Assembly: GCA_036399175.1 (NCBI GenBank)
Contig: DASWNP010000046.1
Location: 186,001-250,000, forward strand
Length of the DNA stretch: 64,000 bases
Direction: 5' to 3'
From: DASWNP01 sp036399175
GTDB taxonomy: Bacteria > Acidobacteriota > Blastocatellia > Pyrinomonadales > Pyrinomonadaceae
Shown one piece after another: positions 36,520-43,934 of the stretch (position 1 is its first letter; each line of letters begins with the position of its first letter). A program made the translations under genes and the position numbers. The notes under the pieces are model-generated. The model was not told the origin of the DNA. It saw only the letters and a list, made by a program, of their open reading frames with translations, and made no database searches.

Positions 36520-37728
36520 ATGCGGAGAGTCTATCTCGACAACAGTGCGACGACGCCGGTTGACCCGCGCGTGGTCGAAGCGATGATGCCGTATCTGCTC
36601 GATAAGTTCGGCAACGCTTCGAGCGTCCATTTCTTCGGGCAGGAGGCGCGTGCGGCGGTTGACCGTGCGCGTCGGGAGGTGGCCGCGCTCGTCGGCGCGC
36701 GGCAGAACGAGATAGTCTTTCTCTCCGGCGGCACGGAGGCAAACAATCTCGCCATTCGCGGCGTCGCCGAGTCGGCCTCAGAGCACGGGCGCCACATCAT
36801 CACCTCTTCAATCGAGCATTCGGCGGTGCGCGGCGTCTGCGACGCGCTCGAAAAACGTGGATGGGAGATAACGCGTCTTCCCGTCTACGACGAAGGCATC
36901 GTGCGCGTCGAAGACGTGCGCGCGGCGCTCAGGCAGGACACGGTGCTCATCACCGTCATGCTCGCCAATAACGAAATCGGGACGATTCAGCCCGTCGCGG
37001 AAATCGGCGCGCTCGTGCGCGAAGCGCGAGCCGAAGGGCGCAGGCATCTCTGGCTGCACACGGACGCGGTACAGGCTGCCGGGCGTATGCCCGTCGATGT
37101 CGAAACGCTCGGCTGCGACCTTCTATCGCTCTCGGCGCACAAGCTCAACGCTCCGAAAGGCGTCGGCGCGCTCTTCGTGCGCCGCAGCGTGCGCCTCGTG
37201 CCGCAGAGCCTCGGCGGCCATCAGGAGCGGGAGCGACGCGCGGGCACAGAAGCCGTCGCCTCAATCGTCGCCTTCGGCACAGCCGCCGCCCTCGCTCTCG
37301 AAGAACTCGACGCACGCATCGCGCACCTGGGCGCCCGGCGCGACCGCTTCGAGACGGGCGTCGTCGAGCGCATCTCAGACATCGTCTTCAACGGAGACCG
37401 CGAGCGACGATTGCCGCATCTCTCGAACATCTCCTTCCGCTTCATCGAAGGCGAAGGATTGCTCATCAACCTCGACATGCAGGGCGTCGCCGTCTCTACG
37501 GGGTCGGCCTGCTCTTCCGGCTCGCTTGAGCCTTCGCCCGTCATCCGCGCCCTCGGGCGCGACGACGAACTCGCGCGCGGCTCAATCCGCTTCAGCCTCG
37601 GCAAAGAGACCACCTACGCCGACATCGACTACGTCCTCGAAGTCCTGCCCCGCGCCGTTGAAAACCTCCGTCGTCTCTCTCCGCTTTACCAGAAAGCCCT
37701 CGCCGACCGCGCCTGCCAGGTGGCGTGA
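36520..37728 (+). CDS. nifS: Cysteine desulfurase (NifS/IscS type)
   Basis: A 402-residue PLP enzyme releasing sulfur from cysteine for Fe-S clusters. MRRVYLDNSATTPVDPRVVE at the start, FLSGGTEANNLAI, the PLP lysine in LSAHKLNAPKG and the catalytic cysteine in STGSACSSGSLEPS are all present; the length is typical for class I NifS/IscS. GGGA lies 8 nt before the ATG. It is followed by a NifU-like scaffold gene, an operon arrangement that supports Fe-S assembly as its job. Confidence 0.95.
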   Translation: MRRVYLDNSATTPVDPRVVEAMMPYLLDKFGNASSVHFFGQEARAAVDRARREVAALVGARQNEIVFLSGGTEANNLAIRGVAESASEHGRHIITSSIEHSAVRGVCDALEKRGWEITRLPVYDEGIVRVEDVRAALRQDTVLITVMLANNEIGTIQPVAEIGALVREARAEGRRHLWLHTDAVQAAGRMPVDVETLGCDLLSLSAHKLNAPKGVGALFVRRSVRLVPQSLGGHQERERRAGTEAVASIVAFGTAAALALEELDARIAHLGARRDRFETGVVERISDIVFNGDRERRLPHLSNISFRFIEGEGLLINLDMQGVAVSTGSACSSGSLEPSPVIRALGRDDELARGSIRFSLGKETTYADIDYVLEVLPRAVENLRRLSPLYQKALADRACQVA

Positions 37729-37739
37729 GAAAGGTGTTG

Positions 37740-37802
37740 AGTGATGAGTAATGAGTGATGAGTAAAAGACAGGCTCTCACTCATCACTCATCACTCATCA
37801 CT
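37740..37802. repeat. Heptad-repeat hairpin, word GTGATGA
   Basis: 29-nt arms 37740-37768 and 37774-37802 complement at 26 of 29, with all differences A/G, around a 5-nt loop. It sits between nifS (stop 37728) and nifU, and its right arm stops 7 nt before the nifU ATG. Confidence 0.92.
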
Positions 37803-37809
37803 TATTTTG

Positions 37810-38181
37810 ATGTCCTACTCCGAGCGTTTCAAAGAGCATCTGTCGAACCCGCGTAACGCGGGCGAGATGGAGGATGCGAGCGCGGTTGCGGAGCAGACCA
37901 ACCCGGTCTGCGGCGACCGGCTGCGTCTCTCGCTGCGCGTCCGGGGCGGGCGCATCGAGCGGGCGAGCTTTCTCGCATACGGCTGCGCGCCGACGCTCGC
38001 ATGCGGCTCGGTCGTCGCCGAGATGGTAGAAGGGATGACTGTTGAGGAGGCGTCCCGACTCACGCGTCAGGACATCGTGCGCGCTCTCGACGGTCTGCCC
38101 GCGCGCCGGCAGCACGCCGCCGCGCTCGCCATCGAAACCCTCCGCGCAGCGCTGGAACAGACGATGGACGATAGACCATAG
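37810..38181 (+). CDS. nifU: NifU/IscU-like Fe-S scaffold, third Cys replaced
   Basis: A 123-residue scaffold starting MSYSERFKEHLSNPRNAGEM, the N-terminal NifU signature. Ligand residues Cys34 (NPVCGD, with Asp36) and Cys59 (YGCAPTLACGS) are present; the usual third Cys in HCSxLA is Ala103 (HAAALA), while an extra Cys65 occurs. Clusters may therefore be held differently. No Shine-Dalgarno is seen; the start follows a heptad hairpin by 7 nt. The last residues (EQTMDDRP) are encoded by the next heptad element. Partner of the upstream cysteine desulfurase. Confidence 0.88.
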   Translation: MSYSERFKEHLSNPRNAGEMEDASAVAEQTNPVCGDRLRLSLRVRGGRIERASFLAYGCAPTLACGSVVAEMVEGMTVEEASRLTRQDIVRALDGLPARRQHAAALAIETLRAALEQTMDDRP

Positions 38182-38262
38182 ACGATAGCCAACCCGTTTT
38201 AGTCCATCGTCCATCGTCTATCGTCCATCGTCTGCCTTTGTCTATCGTCCGTCGCCTATGGT
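38158..38262. repeat. Heptad-repeat hairpin, word ACGATRG, three arms
   Basis: Left arm 38158-38190, right arm 38201-38234, plus a further right-type run at 38240-38262. Units are ACGATGG/ACGATAG. It lies between convergent nifU and the hybrid kinase, overlaps the nifU stop codon and ends 7 nt from the kinase's stop codon. Confidence 0.88.
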
Positions 38263-38269
38263 CGGTTGT

Positions 38270-41200
38270 TCAGGTTCTTCCGGCGAGGCTGGCGACGACG
38301 GCGACGAGTTCAAGGGGCTCGATGGGCTTGGGCGTGTGAATCTGGAAGCCTGCGAGCAGGGCGCGGGCGCGGTCTTCGGAGCGCGCGTAGGCCGTCAGCG
38401 CGACGGCTTGGAGCTTGCCGCCGCGCTCGGCTTCGAGCTGCCTGACTTTGCGGATGAGGGCGTAGCCGTCTTCGTGCGGCATCTCTATGTCGGAGATGAG
38501 CACTTCGGGTCGGAGACGCTCGACGGCTTCGAGGGCTTCGGCGGCAGATTTCGAGACTGTCACCTCGGCTCCGTATTGACGCAGGATGATGGCGAGCATT
38601 TCGAGCGTGTCGGGGTCGTCGTCCACGACGACGACGCGCAAGCCTTCGAGCGAGGGCGGCTGTTGTTCTGCGCCGAGGTCGCTCGCATCGCGCCGGGGCG
38701 CGTCCTCATCTCCGACAGCTTCGACCGAGAGGGCGGAGACCGGCAGTCGGACGATGAAGGTCGCACCTTTTCCTTCTCCTTCGCTTCGGGCTTCGACCGT
38801 TCCGCCCTGCATCTCGACGAGATGGCGCACGATGGAGAGACCGAGGCCGAGACCACCGTGCGGTCGCGTGCTGGAGCTATCGGCCTGACGGAAGCGGTCG
38901 AAGACGTAGGGCAGAAACTCAGGCGCAATCCCTGTGCCCGTATCGCTTACCCTTATCTCCACCTGAGAGTCAACTCGCTCAAGCTCGACTCGCACGCGCC
39001 CGCCCTTCGGCGTGAACTTGACGGCGTTCGACAGTAGATTCCACATCACCTGCTGGAGACGGTCGGGGTCGCCGAGCACGGGCGCGGCATCCTCTTCGAG
39101 CCGCGTCTCAATCTGAATCGACTTGGCTTCCGCCGACGCTTCGACGGTGGTGATGGCCGATTCGATGACGGGCGTGAGGCGGATAGTGCGCGGGTCGAAG
39201 CGGAAGCGGCCTGTGATGATGCTGGAAACGTCGAGCAGATCGTTGACGATTTGCTGCTGTGCGACGGCGTTGCGCTCGATGCGTTCGAGGGCTTCGAGCG
39301 CGTCCCGTTGTGTGAAGTTGACGTTGCGCAGAAGGCGCGTCCAGCCGAGTATCGGCGTGAGTGGCGTCCGCAGTTCATGTGAGACGACGGCGAGAAACTC
39401 GTCCTTCAGTCGGTTGGCCTCTTCTGCGCTTTGTCGCGCTCGCTGTTCGCTTTCGAGCAGCGCGGCCAACTCGTGTGCCAGCGCCTCGATGTCCTGGGTT
39501 TGACCGGCAACTCGCGCTTGTAGAACCTCGCGCGCACGCTTCATCGCTACCAGATTGCCGACGCGCGCGCGCAATTCCTCGGCCACGAAAGGCTTCATCA
39601 CGTAATCCTGCGCGCCCCTGCGCAGAAGCTTCGTGCGCAGCTCGTCGTCGGCCTTCGCCGTCAGCAGCACGACCGGCACATTGTCGAGCGCTTCGTGCCG
39701 CCGCACTTCTCGCAAAAGCTCGTCGCCGCTCAGGTGCGGCATCATCATGTCGCTCAGAATCAGGTCGGGGCGAAGCTCGACGGCCTTTTGTAAGCCCTCG
39801 CGCCCGTCGAACGCCCGCTCGACGCGAAACTCGTCCGAGAGAGTTTCGACGATGAACTGATTCATCTCGGCATTATCTTCAACCACGAGCACGAGCGGCG
39901 GCGGCATTGGAGTTTCAACCGGCGCGGCGGAGATGGAAGCGTCGGAAGCGTCGGCTGTCGTCGTCTCGCTCGTCGGCTGGGCTTCGGCGGGCGCTTGATG
40001 AAGTGGCTGCCGGAGGGGCGTCGGGGCGTCGGGCGCGGTCGTGCCGGTCTGTCTTTGCGTTTCGGTGCGCAGGGAGTCGATGGTCTGAATCGTGAAGTCG
40101 CCCGTGTCGTCTGCGATGTGATGATAATCCTCGGGGTGGACTTCGACGCCAGAGGGCGCTCTGAGCGGCAGCTCGACGCGGAAGAGCGCGCCGCCTTCGG
40201 GCGCATCGCCGACCGTGACCTTGCCGCCGTGCAGCTCGACGAACTCGCGGACGATGGAGAGGCCGAGCCCCGTGCCGCCGAAGCGCCGGGTGGCGCTCGC
40301 GTCGCCCTGATGAAAACGCTCGAAGATAACTTCGCGCAGCTCGGGCGCGACGCCGGGGCCGCTGTCGGCCACTTCGACGACGGCCTGACCACTGTCGCCC
40401 GCCCGGAGCGTACAGCGCACCGTGCCGCCGTCGGGCGTGAACTTGAAGGCGTTCGAGATGAGATTGAGAAGGATGCGTTTGAACTTGTCTGGGTCGATTT
40501 CGGCGGGCAGATGGTCGGGCGTCTCCAGTGAGAAGCTGATGAGACGGTTGACCATCGACGAGCCGAAGTGCGAGGCGATGAGGCGGACGTGGCGCGCCAA
40601 ATCCACTTCGCTGTAGTTTACGGTGAGCTGTCCGGCTTCGAGCTTCGAGATGTCGAGCAGGTCGTTGACGTGCTTGAGCAGCGTGTTGGCGTTGCGGCGG
40701 ACGACGCTCAGGCTCTGTCGTTGTTCGGGGCTGAGGTTTTCGGCGGTCAGAAGTTTTTCGACGGGGCCGATGATGAGCGTGAGCGGCGTGCGCAGCTCGT
40801 GCGAGACGTTGGCGAAGAACTGCGTCTTGAGCTGGTCAAGCTCCTTCGTCTTCTCGTAGAGCAGCTCCAATTCTTCGTGCGCCGTCTGGAGTTTCTCTCT
40901 TCTCTCTTCGGAGACTTTGGCCGCCTTGACGAGCGCGAGCGTGCGCGGGATGAGCGGCGGGAGCACGAGCGCCGTCGCCACCGAAGCGACAGCCGTCACC
41001 AGCTTGACGTAGCCCGAGAGCCAGTAGTTGGCCTGCCAGAGCGTCCAGATTTCCATGAAGTGGGTGGAGCCGCAGGCAATGATGAAGAGACCGAAGGCGA
41101 GGAAGACCCAGTGGAAGGGGATGTCGCGGCGGGCGCGATAGACGAGGTAAGCGAGCGTCAGGGAGATGAGCACGTAGGAGATGCCGATGAGGAGGTCGGA

Positions 41201-41428
41201 GCTGACGTGCAGCCAGACGAGGCCGGGCAGCCAGAGATAACAATGCCCGTGCGGCATGAAGCCCTCGGAGCGCAGCAGATTGTCGGCCAGCCCCGGCCAG
41301 AGAAAGAGCAACCCCACGCCCGCCGCCAGAAGCAGCACGCTGTATTGCATCACCTGCGAGCGCCTGAGCGCCAGCACGCTCCGCATCCCTCGAAAGCTTC
41401 GGGGCTGTCCCTCGTCGTGCGTTTGCAT
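38270..41428 (-). CDS. Hybrid histidine kinase with ethylene-receptor-like sensor
   Basis: 1052 residues. One hydrophobic segment (about 29-50) precedes a three-helix sensor (about 70-160) that aligns by eye with the plant ETR1 ethylene-binding domain: Asp78, Tyr85, Ile116, Cys119 and His123 keep the spacing of ETR1 Asp25, Tyr32, Ile62, Cys65 and His69; Cys and His bind Cu(I) there. The helix after it (KLVTAVASVATALVLPPLIP) also fits. Then HisKA (FANVSHELRTPLTLIIGPVE), HATPase, receiver 1 (SDMMMPHLSG), a second HisKA (LAVVSHELRTPLTPILGWTR) with HATPase, and receiver 2 (SDIEMPHEDG). A multistep phosphorelay is likely. AGGA lies before the ATG. Confidence 0.9.
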   Translation of the reverse strand: MQTHDEGQPRSFRGMRSVLALRRSQVMQYSVLLLAAGVGLLFLWPGLADNLLRSEGFMPHGHCYLWLPGLVWLHVSSDLLIGISYVLISLTLAYLVYRARRDIPFHWVFLAFGLFIIACGSTHFMEIWTLWQANYWLSGYVKLVTAVASVATALVLPPLIPRTLALVKAAKVSEERREKLQTAHEELELLYEKTKELDQLKTQFFANVSHELRTPLTLIIGPVEKLLTAENLSPEQRQSLSVVRRNANTLLKHVNDLLDISKLEAGQLTVNYSEVDLARHVRLIASHFGSSMVNRLISFSLETPDHLPAEIDPDKFKRILLNLISNAFKFTPDGGTVRCTLRAGDSGQAVVEVADSGPGVAPELREVIFERFHQGDASATRRFGGTGLGLSIVREFVELHGGKVTVGDAPEGGALFRVELPLRAPSGVEVHPEDYHHIADDTGDFTIQTIDSLRTETQRQTGTTAPDAPTPLRQPLHQAPAEAQPTSETTTADASDASISAAPVETPMPPPLVLVVEDNAEMNQFIVETLSDEFRVERAFDGREGLQKAVELRPDLILSDMMMPHLSGDELLREVRRHEALDNVPVVLLTAKADDELRTKLLRRGAQDYVMKPFVAEELRARVGNLVAMKRAREVLQARVAGQTQDIEALAHELAALLESEQRARQSAEEANRLKDEFLAVVSHELRTPLTPILGWTRLLRNVNFTQRDALEALERIERNAVAQQQIVNDLLDVSSIITGRFRFDPRTIRLTPVIESAITTVEASAEAKSIQIETRLEEDAAPVLGDPDRLQQVMWNLLSNAVKFTPKGGRVRVELERVDSQVEIRVSDTGTGIAPEFLPYVFDRFRQADSSSTRPHGGLGLGLSIVRHLVEMQGGTVEARSEGEGKGATFIVRLPVSALSVEAVGDEDAPRRDASDLGAEQQPPSLEGLRVVVVDDDPDTLEMLAIILRQYGAEVTVSKSAAEALEAVERLRPEVLISDIEMPHEDGYALIRKVRQLEAERGGKLQAVALTAYARSEDRARALLAGFQIHTPKPIEPLELVAVVASLAGRT

Positions 41429-41838
41429 CTCTACTTTCCTTTCGCTGGTGAATACCCGTCTCGCGTGCCCAATCTCGGAGCGAAGGCCGACGCTCTCCGG
41501 CGGGGTCGAAGCGCTGCGGGCGCTTCAGTTGAAGATGCATCGCTACGGGCGGGCGAGCGAGCCGCGAGGTGCTTCGCTTGCGCTTCGACTTTCAAACTAA
41601 ATTGGTGAACGGCAGGGAGCACGGAAACTCCGCGCCCCGTCAGGCTGGCTCCGTCCGAAGAAGCGTTCGTCGGAAGCGGCATCTTAACATTTTTTCGGGG
41701 CACCTGATTGAATTTGTCCGCGACTTGCGCGTTATGTAGGTGAAGCCCGATTGAGACGCGCTCGTCGGAAACGGGCTGGTTGTTTGATTTTATCCAACGC
41801 ATAAATTTTGACTGACGAAGACCCCAAGGAGGTCGCGG
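41429..41838. other. Divergent intergenic region
   Basis: 410 nt between the hybrid kinase (minus) and a small exported protein gene (plus). It must carry both promoters; the part from about 41680 is A/T-rich (TTAACATTTTTT, TTTGATTTTATCC, ATAAATTTTGAC) and fits a promoter for 41839. No gene or repeat is seen. Confidence 0.4.
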
Positions 41839-42285
41839 ATGAAAACGAAAGCTCAAAGGATGATGTTGATGTTCGGTCTCTTGCTCGCGCTCGCAGCCCT
41901 GCCGGTTCAGGCGCAGAACGGGAGCAGGCTCGTGGTACACGTTCCGTTCGATTTTCAGGTGAACGACGAGTTGTTCGTCGCCGGAACCTACGCCTTCGAG
42001 CAGACGGCGGGAAGCTCCGTCGTGGCGATTCGCAAGACCGACGGCAGGCGAAGCGCCAAAATTCTGACCAACTCGACGAGTCCCGTTGCTCCCGAAGAGA
42101 TGCGCGCCAGCATCGTCTTCAACCACTACGCAGACCAGTTCTTTCTCGCGGCGATTTACGACGGCAGCGGCGCAGGCCGCAGATTTCGTCAGTCGGCCAA
42201 CGAGCGCAGCTTCGTGAGAGAACTGGCCGAGAGCGGCGCGGAGTCGAAGCCGCAGAGAGTGGAAGTCGCCGTCCTCTCGAAATAA
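41839..42285 (+). CDS. Small exported protein of a type common in acidobacteria
   Basis: 148 residues with a clear signal peptide (MLMFGLLLALAALPVQAQ, cut after AQA). The mature part begins LVVHVPFDFQVNDELFVAGT, a pattern I associate with a widespread uncharacterised acidobacterial family, followed by beta-strand-rich sequence. No catalytic motif. AAGGAGG lies 6 nt before the ATG, an excellent site, implying strong expression. A strong terminator follows at 42424-42470, so it is probably monocistronic. Confidence 0.75.
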   Translation: MKTKAQRMMLMFGLLLALAALPVQAQNGSRLVVHVPFDFQVNDELFVAGTYAFEQTAGSSVVAIRKTDGRRSAKILTNSTSPVAPEEMRASIVFNHYADQFFLAAIYDGSGAGRRFRQSANERSFVRELAESGAESKPQRVEVAVLSK

Positions 42286-42331
42286 GCGCCGCTTGAGATG
42301 AGCGCCGCTTGAAATGAGCGCCGCTTTGAAA
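42285..42331 (+). repeat. Tandem 16-nt direct repeat
   Basis: AGCGCCGCTTGARATG occurs at 42285-42300 and 42301-42316, with a third, slightly altered copy from 42317 and a more diverged one near 42338. It starts at the last base of the preceding stop codon. Confidence 0.8.
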
Positions 42332-42423
42332 GTTGAAGTGCGTGCCGCTTGAAAATCGTTTAAGGTTTCCGGCGTGTCTCCTCGCTACCTTTCCCTGTAC
42401 CTCCCTGAGTAGCGAAGCCGGGA

Positions 42424-42470
42424 AGACGGCCACTCGAAGATTAAAACTTCGAGTGGCCGTCTCTGCTTTT
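42424..42470 (+). terminator. Intrinsic terminator, 16-bp stem
   Basis: AGACGGCCACTCGAAG (42424-42439) pairs perfectly with CTTCGAGTGGCCGTCT (42447-42462), loop ATTAAAA, then CTGCTTTT. It ends the transcript of the small exported protein before the sigma factor gene. Confidence 0.85.
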
Positions 42471-42487
42471 CGCTCCGGCTCTATCTC

Positions 42488-42517
42488 TGGACAAAACCTG
42501 AGCGTGCAACCTATTCT
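42488..42517 (+). promoter_or_regulatory. Possible sigma-70 promoter of the ECF sigma gene
   Basis: TGGACA (42488-42493) and TATTCT (42512-42517), spacer 18 nt, just upstream of the sigma factor's ribosome-binding site. The match is moderate. Confidence 0.35.
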
Positions 42518-42537
42518 GGCCTCGCCAGAGGAGGCGC

Positions 42538-43095
42538 ATGGAGAAAAGCGATGCGGAGCTGTTGGCGGCCTGCCGAAGCGGCGATGAGTCGGCCTGGTCG
42601 GCGTTGATAAATCGCTACGAGCGGCTCATCTATGCCATCCCGCGCCGCGCCGGGCTCGACGAAGACCTCTCCGCAGAAGTTTTTCAGGAGGTGTTCACGA
42701 CGCTCTTCGAGAAGCTCGACGCCATCGAGCAGCCCGAGCGTCTGCACGCCTGGCTCGTCACAACGGCGCGGCGTAAGACCTGGCGTTTAATCAGCCGCGA
42801 GCAGTCGGGCGGTCGGCGCTCGTCCGTCGATGCGGAATCGAACGAACAGGAATTGAACGCCATTCCCGACAACGCCCCTCTGCCCGACGAGGCGCTTTTG
42901 CGACTCGAAGAAGAGCACAGGGTACGAACCGCCCTCGCCGCCCTCGACGAGCGTTGCCAAAAGCTTCTCGCGCTTCTCTTCTATCGTCCGGAGTCGCCTT
43001 CCTACTCCGAAATCGCCTCCGCCATCGGCGTCCCCGAAGGCAGCATCGGCCCCACGCGCGCCCGCTGTCTCCAAAAATTGTTGAAGAAGCTGTAG
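42538..43095 (+). CDS. ECF-type RNA polymerase sigma factor
   Basis: A 185-residue sigma-70 family protein with region 2 (ELLAACRSGDESAWSALINR, then EVFQEVFTTLFEKLDAIEQP and LHAWLVTTARRKTWRLI) and region 4 (HRVRTALAALDERCQKLLAL, then YSEIASAIGVPEGSIGPTRA), the pattern of ECF sigma factors; no region 3. GAGGAGG lies before the ATG. A zinc-finger anti-sigma-like gene follows. The motif ATGTATTT-N15-GCACTGT upstream of three nearby transcription units is a good candidate for its promoter; it is not seen in front of this gene itself, so autoregulation is not evident. Confidence 0.9.
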   Translation: MEKSDAELLAACRSGDESAWSALINRYERLIYAIPRRAGLDEDLSAEVFQEVFTTLFEKLDAIEQPERLHAWLVTTARRKTWRLISREQSGGRRSSVDAESNEQELNAIPDNAPLPDEALLRLEEEHRVRTALAALDERCQKLLALLFYRPESPSYSEIASAIGVPEGSIGPTRARCLQKLLKKL

Positions 43096-43216
43096 AAGCA
43101 GTCAGCATTCAGCTTTCAGCTTTCAGCCAAACCAAAAAGCCGCCGATGAAAAGTTTCAACCGAGTCGTTCAATCAACTGTTTGGCTGAAAGCTGAAAGCT
43201 GAATGCTGACCGCTTC
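43095..43216. repeat. Heptad-repeat hairpin, word CTTTCAG, 38-nt arms
   Basis: Arms 43095-43132 and 43179-43216 match at 37 of 38 positions, the longest stem in the window, with a 46-nt loop. Units are NNTTCAGC-type heptamers. It begins at the last base of the sigma gene stop and ends 6 nt before the ECF-type promoter motif at 43223. Confidence 0.95.
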
Positions 43217-43222
43217 TTTTTC

Positions 43223-43252
43223 ATGTATTTTTCGTCCGGCGGGTCGCACTGT
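43223..43252 (+). promoter_or_regulatory. ECF-type promoter motif, copy 1 (anti-sigma/CHAT)
   Basis: ATGTATTT (43223-43230), 15 nt, GCACTGT (43246-43252). It stands 60 nt before the anti-sigma start. Identical half-sites and identical spacing occur at 46908 and 49619. Confidence 0.7.
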
Positions 43253-43312
43253 TGGGTTGAGCGGGCACGGGTGGCGCTGCTGCCTCGCGCCTGCGGCCGA
43301 TTGGAGCAAATG

Positions 43313-43924
43313 ATGAAACTGACACCTCAACATCTCTCGTTCGCAAGGCTGGCCGACCTCGCCGAAGGCCGCCTGAGCGCCGACGAGCAAAGGGCGACGG
43401 GCGCGCATCTCTCGGAGTGCGAGCGCTGTTCGGCGCAGCTTGCGCGGCTGGAGCAGACAATCGCGTTGATGCGCGGCGATGCGTCGGAAGCTGCGCCGCG
43501 CGACGCGCTGGCGCAGGTCGTCGGTCTCTTCCGCGAGCGCGCCGACGCGCGTCGGCCTTCGGCGCTCAGGCGTTTGCTGGCCGTGCTCAGCTTCGATTCG
43601 GCGCAGCTCGCTCCGGCTTACGGCGTGCGTTCGGCTCAGGCCGGCGCAGCGCGACAGATGCTCTACAGCGCGGGCGAGGACGACCTTGATTTGCGCGTGT
43701 CGCATGAAGACGACGGATGGGTCGTGTCGGGACAGTGGTTGGGAGAGAACGTGGAGGGGCGCGTCGAATTGTCGGGCGCGGAGCGCACCGAGAGCGCGGC
43801 TCTCGACGAGCAGAGCGAGTTCACTCTGCCGCCCGTCCCCGAAGGAACTTACACGCTGCGGCTGCGACTGAAGGATGCGGAGGTCGAAGTCGAAGGGTTG
43901 GAGCTTCGCTCCCGAGACGTTTAA
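43313..43924 (+). CDS. Zinc-finger anti-sigma-like protein
   Basis: 203 residues. The N-terminus has the zf-HC2 pattern (HLSECERCSAQLARLE, His-x3-Cys-x2-Cys) used by anti-sigma factors to hold ECF sigma factors. No clear TM helix is visible in the middle (RLLAVLSFDSAQLAPAYG is only mildly hydrophobic), so it may be a soluble anti-sigma. The C-terminal part is a small beta domain (VVSGQWLGENVEGRVELSGA). GGAG lies upstream of an ATG-ATG pair; the second is used. It lies after the ECF sigma gene, separated by a heptad hairpin and its own promoter motif. Confidence 0.75.
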   Translation: MKLTPQHLSFARLADLAEGRLSADEQRATGAHLSECERCSAQLARLEQTIALMRGDASEAAPRDALAQVVGLFRERADARRPSALRRLLAVLSFDSAQLAPAYGVRSAQAGAARQMLYSAGEDDLDLRVSHEDDGWVVSGQWLGENVEGRVELSGAERTESAALDEQSEFTLPPVPEGTYTLRLRLKDAEVEVEGLELRSRDV

Positions 43925-43934
43925 AATCCGAAAG

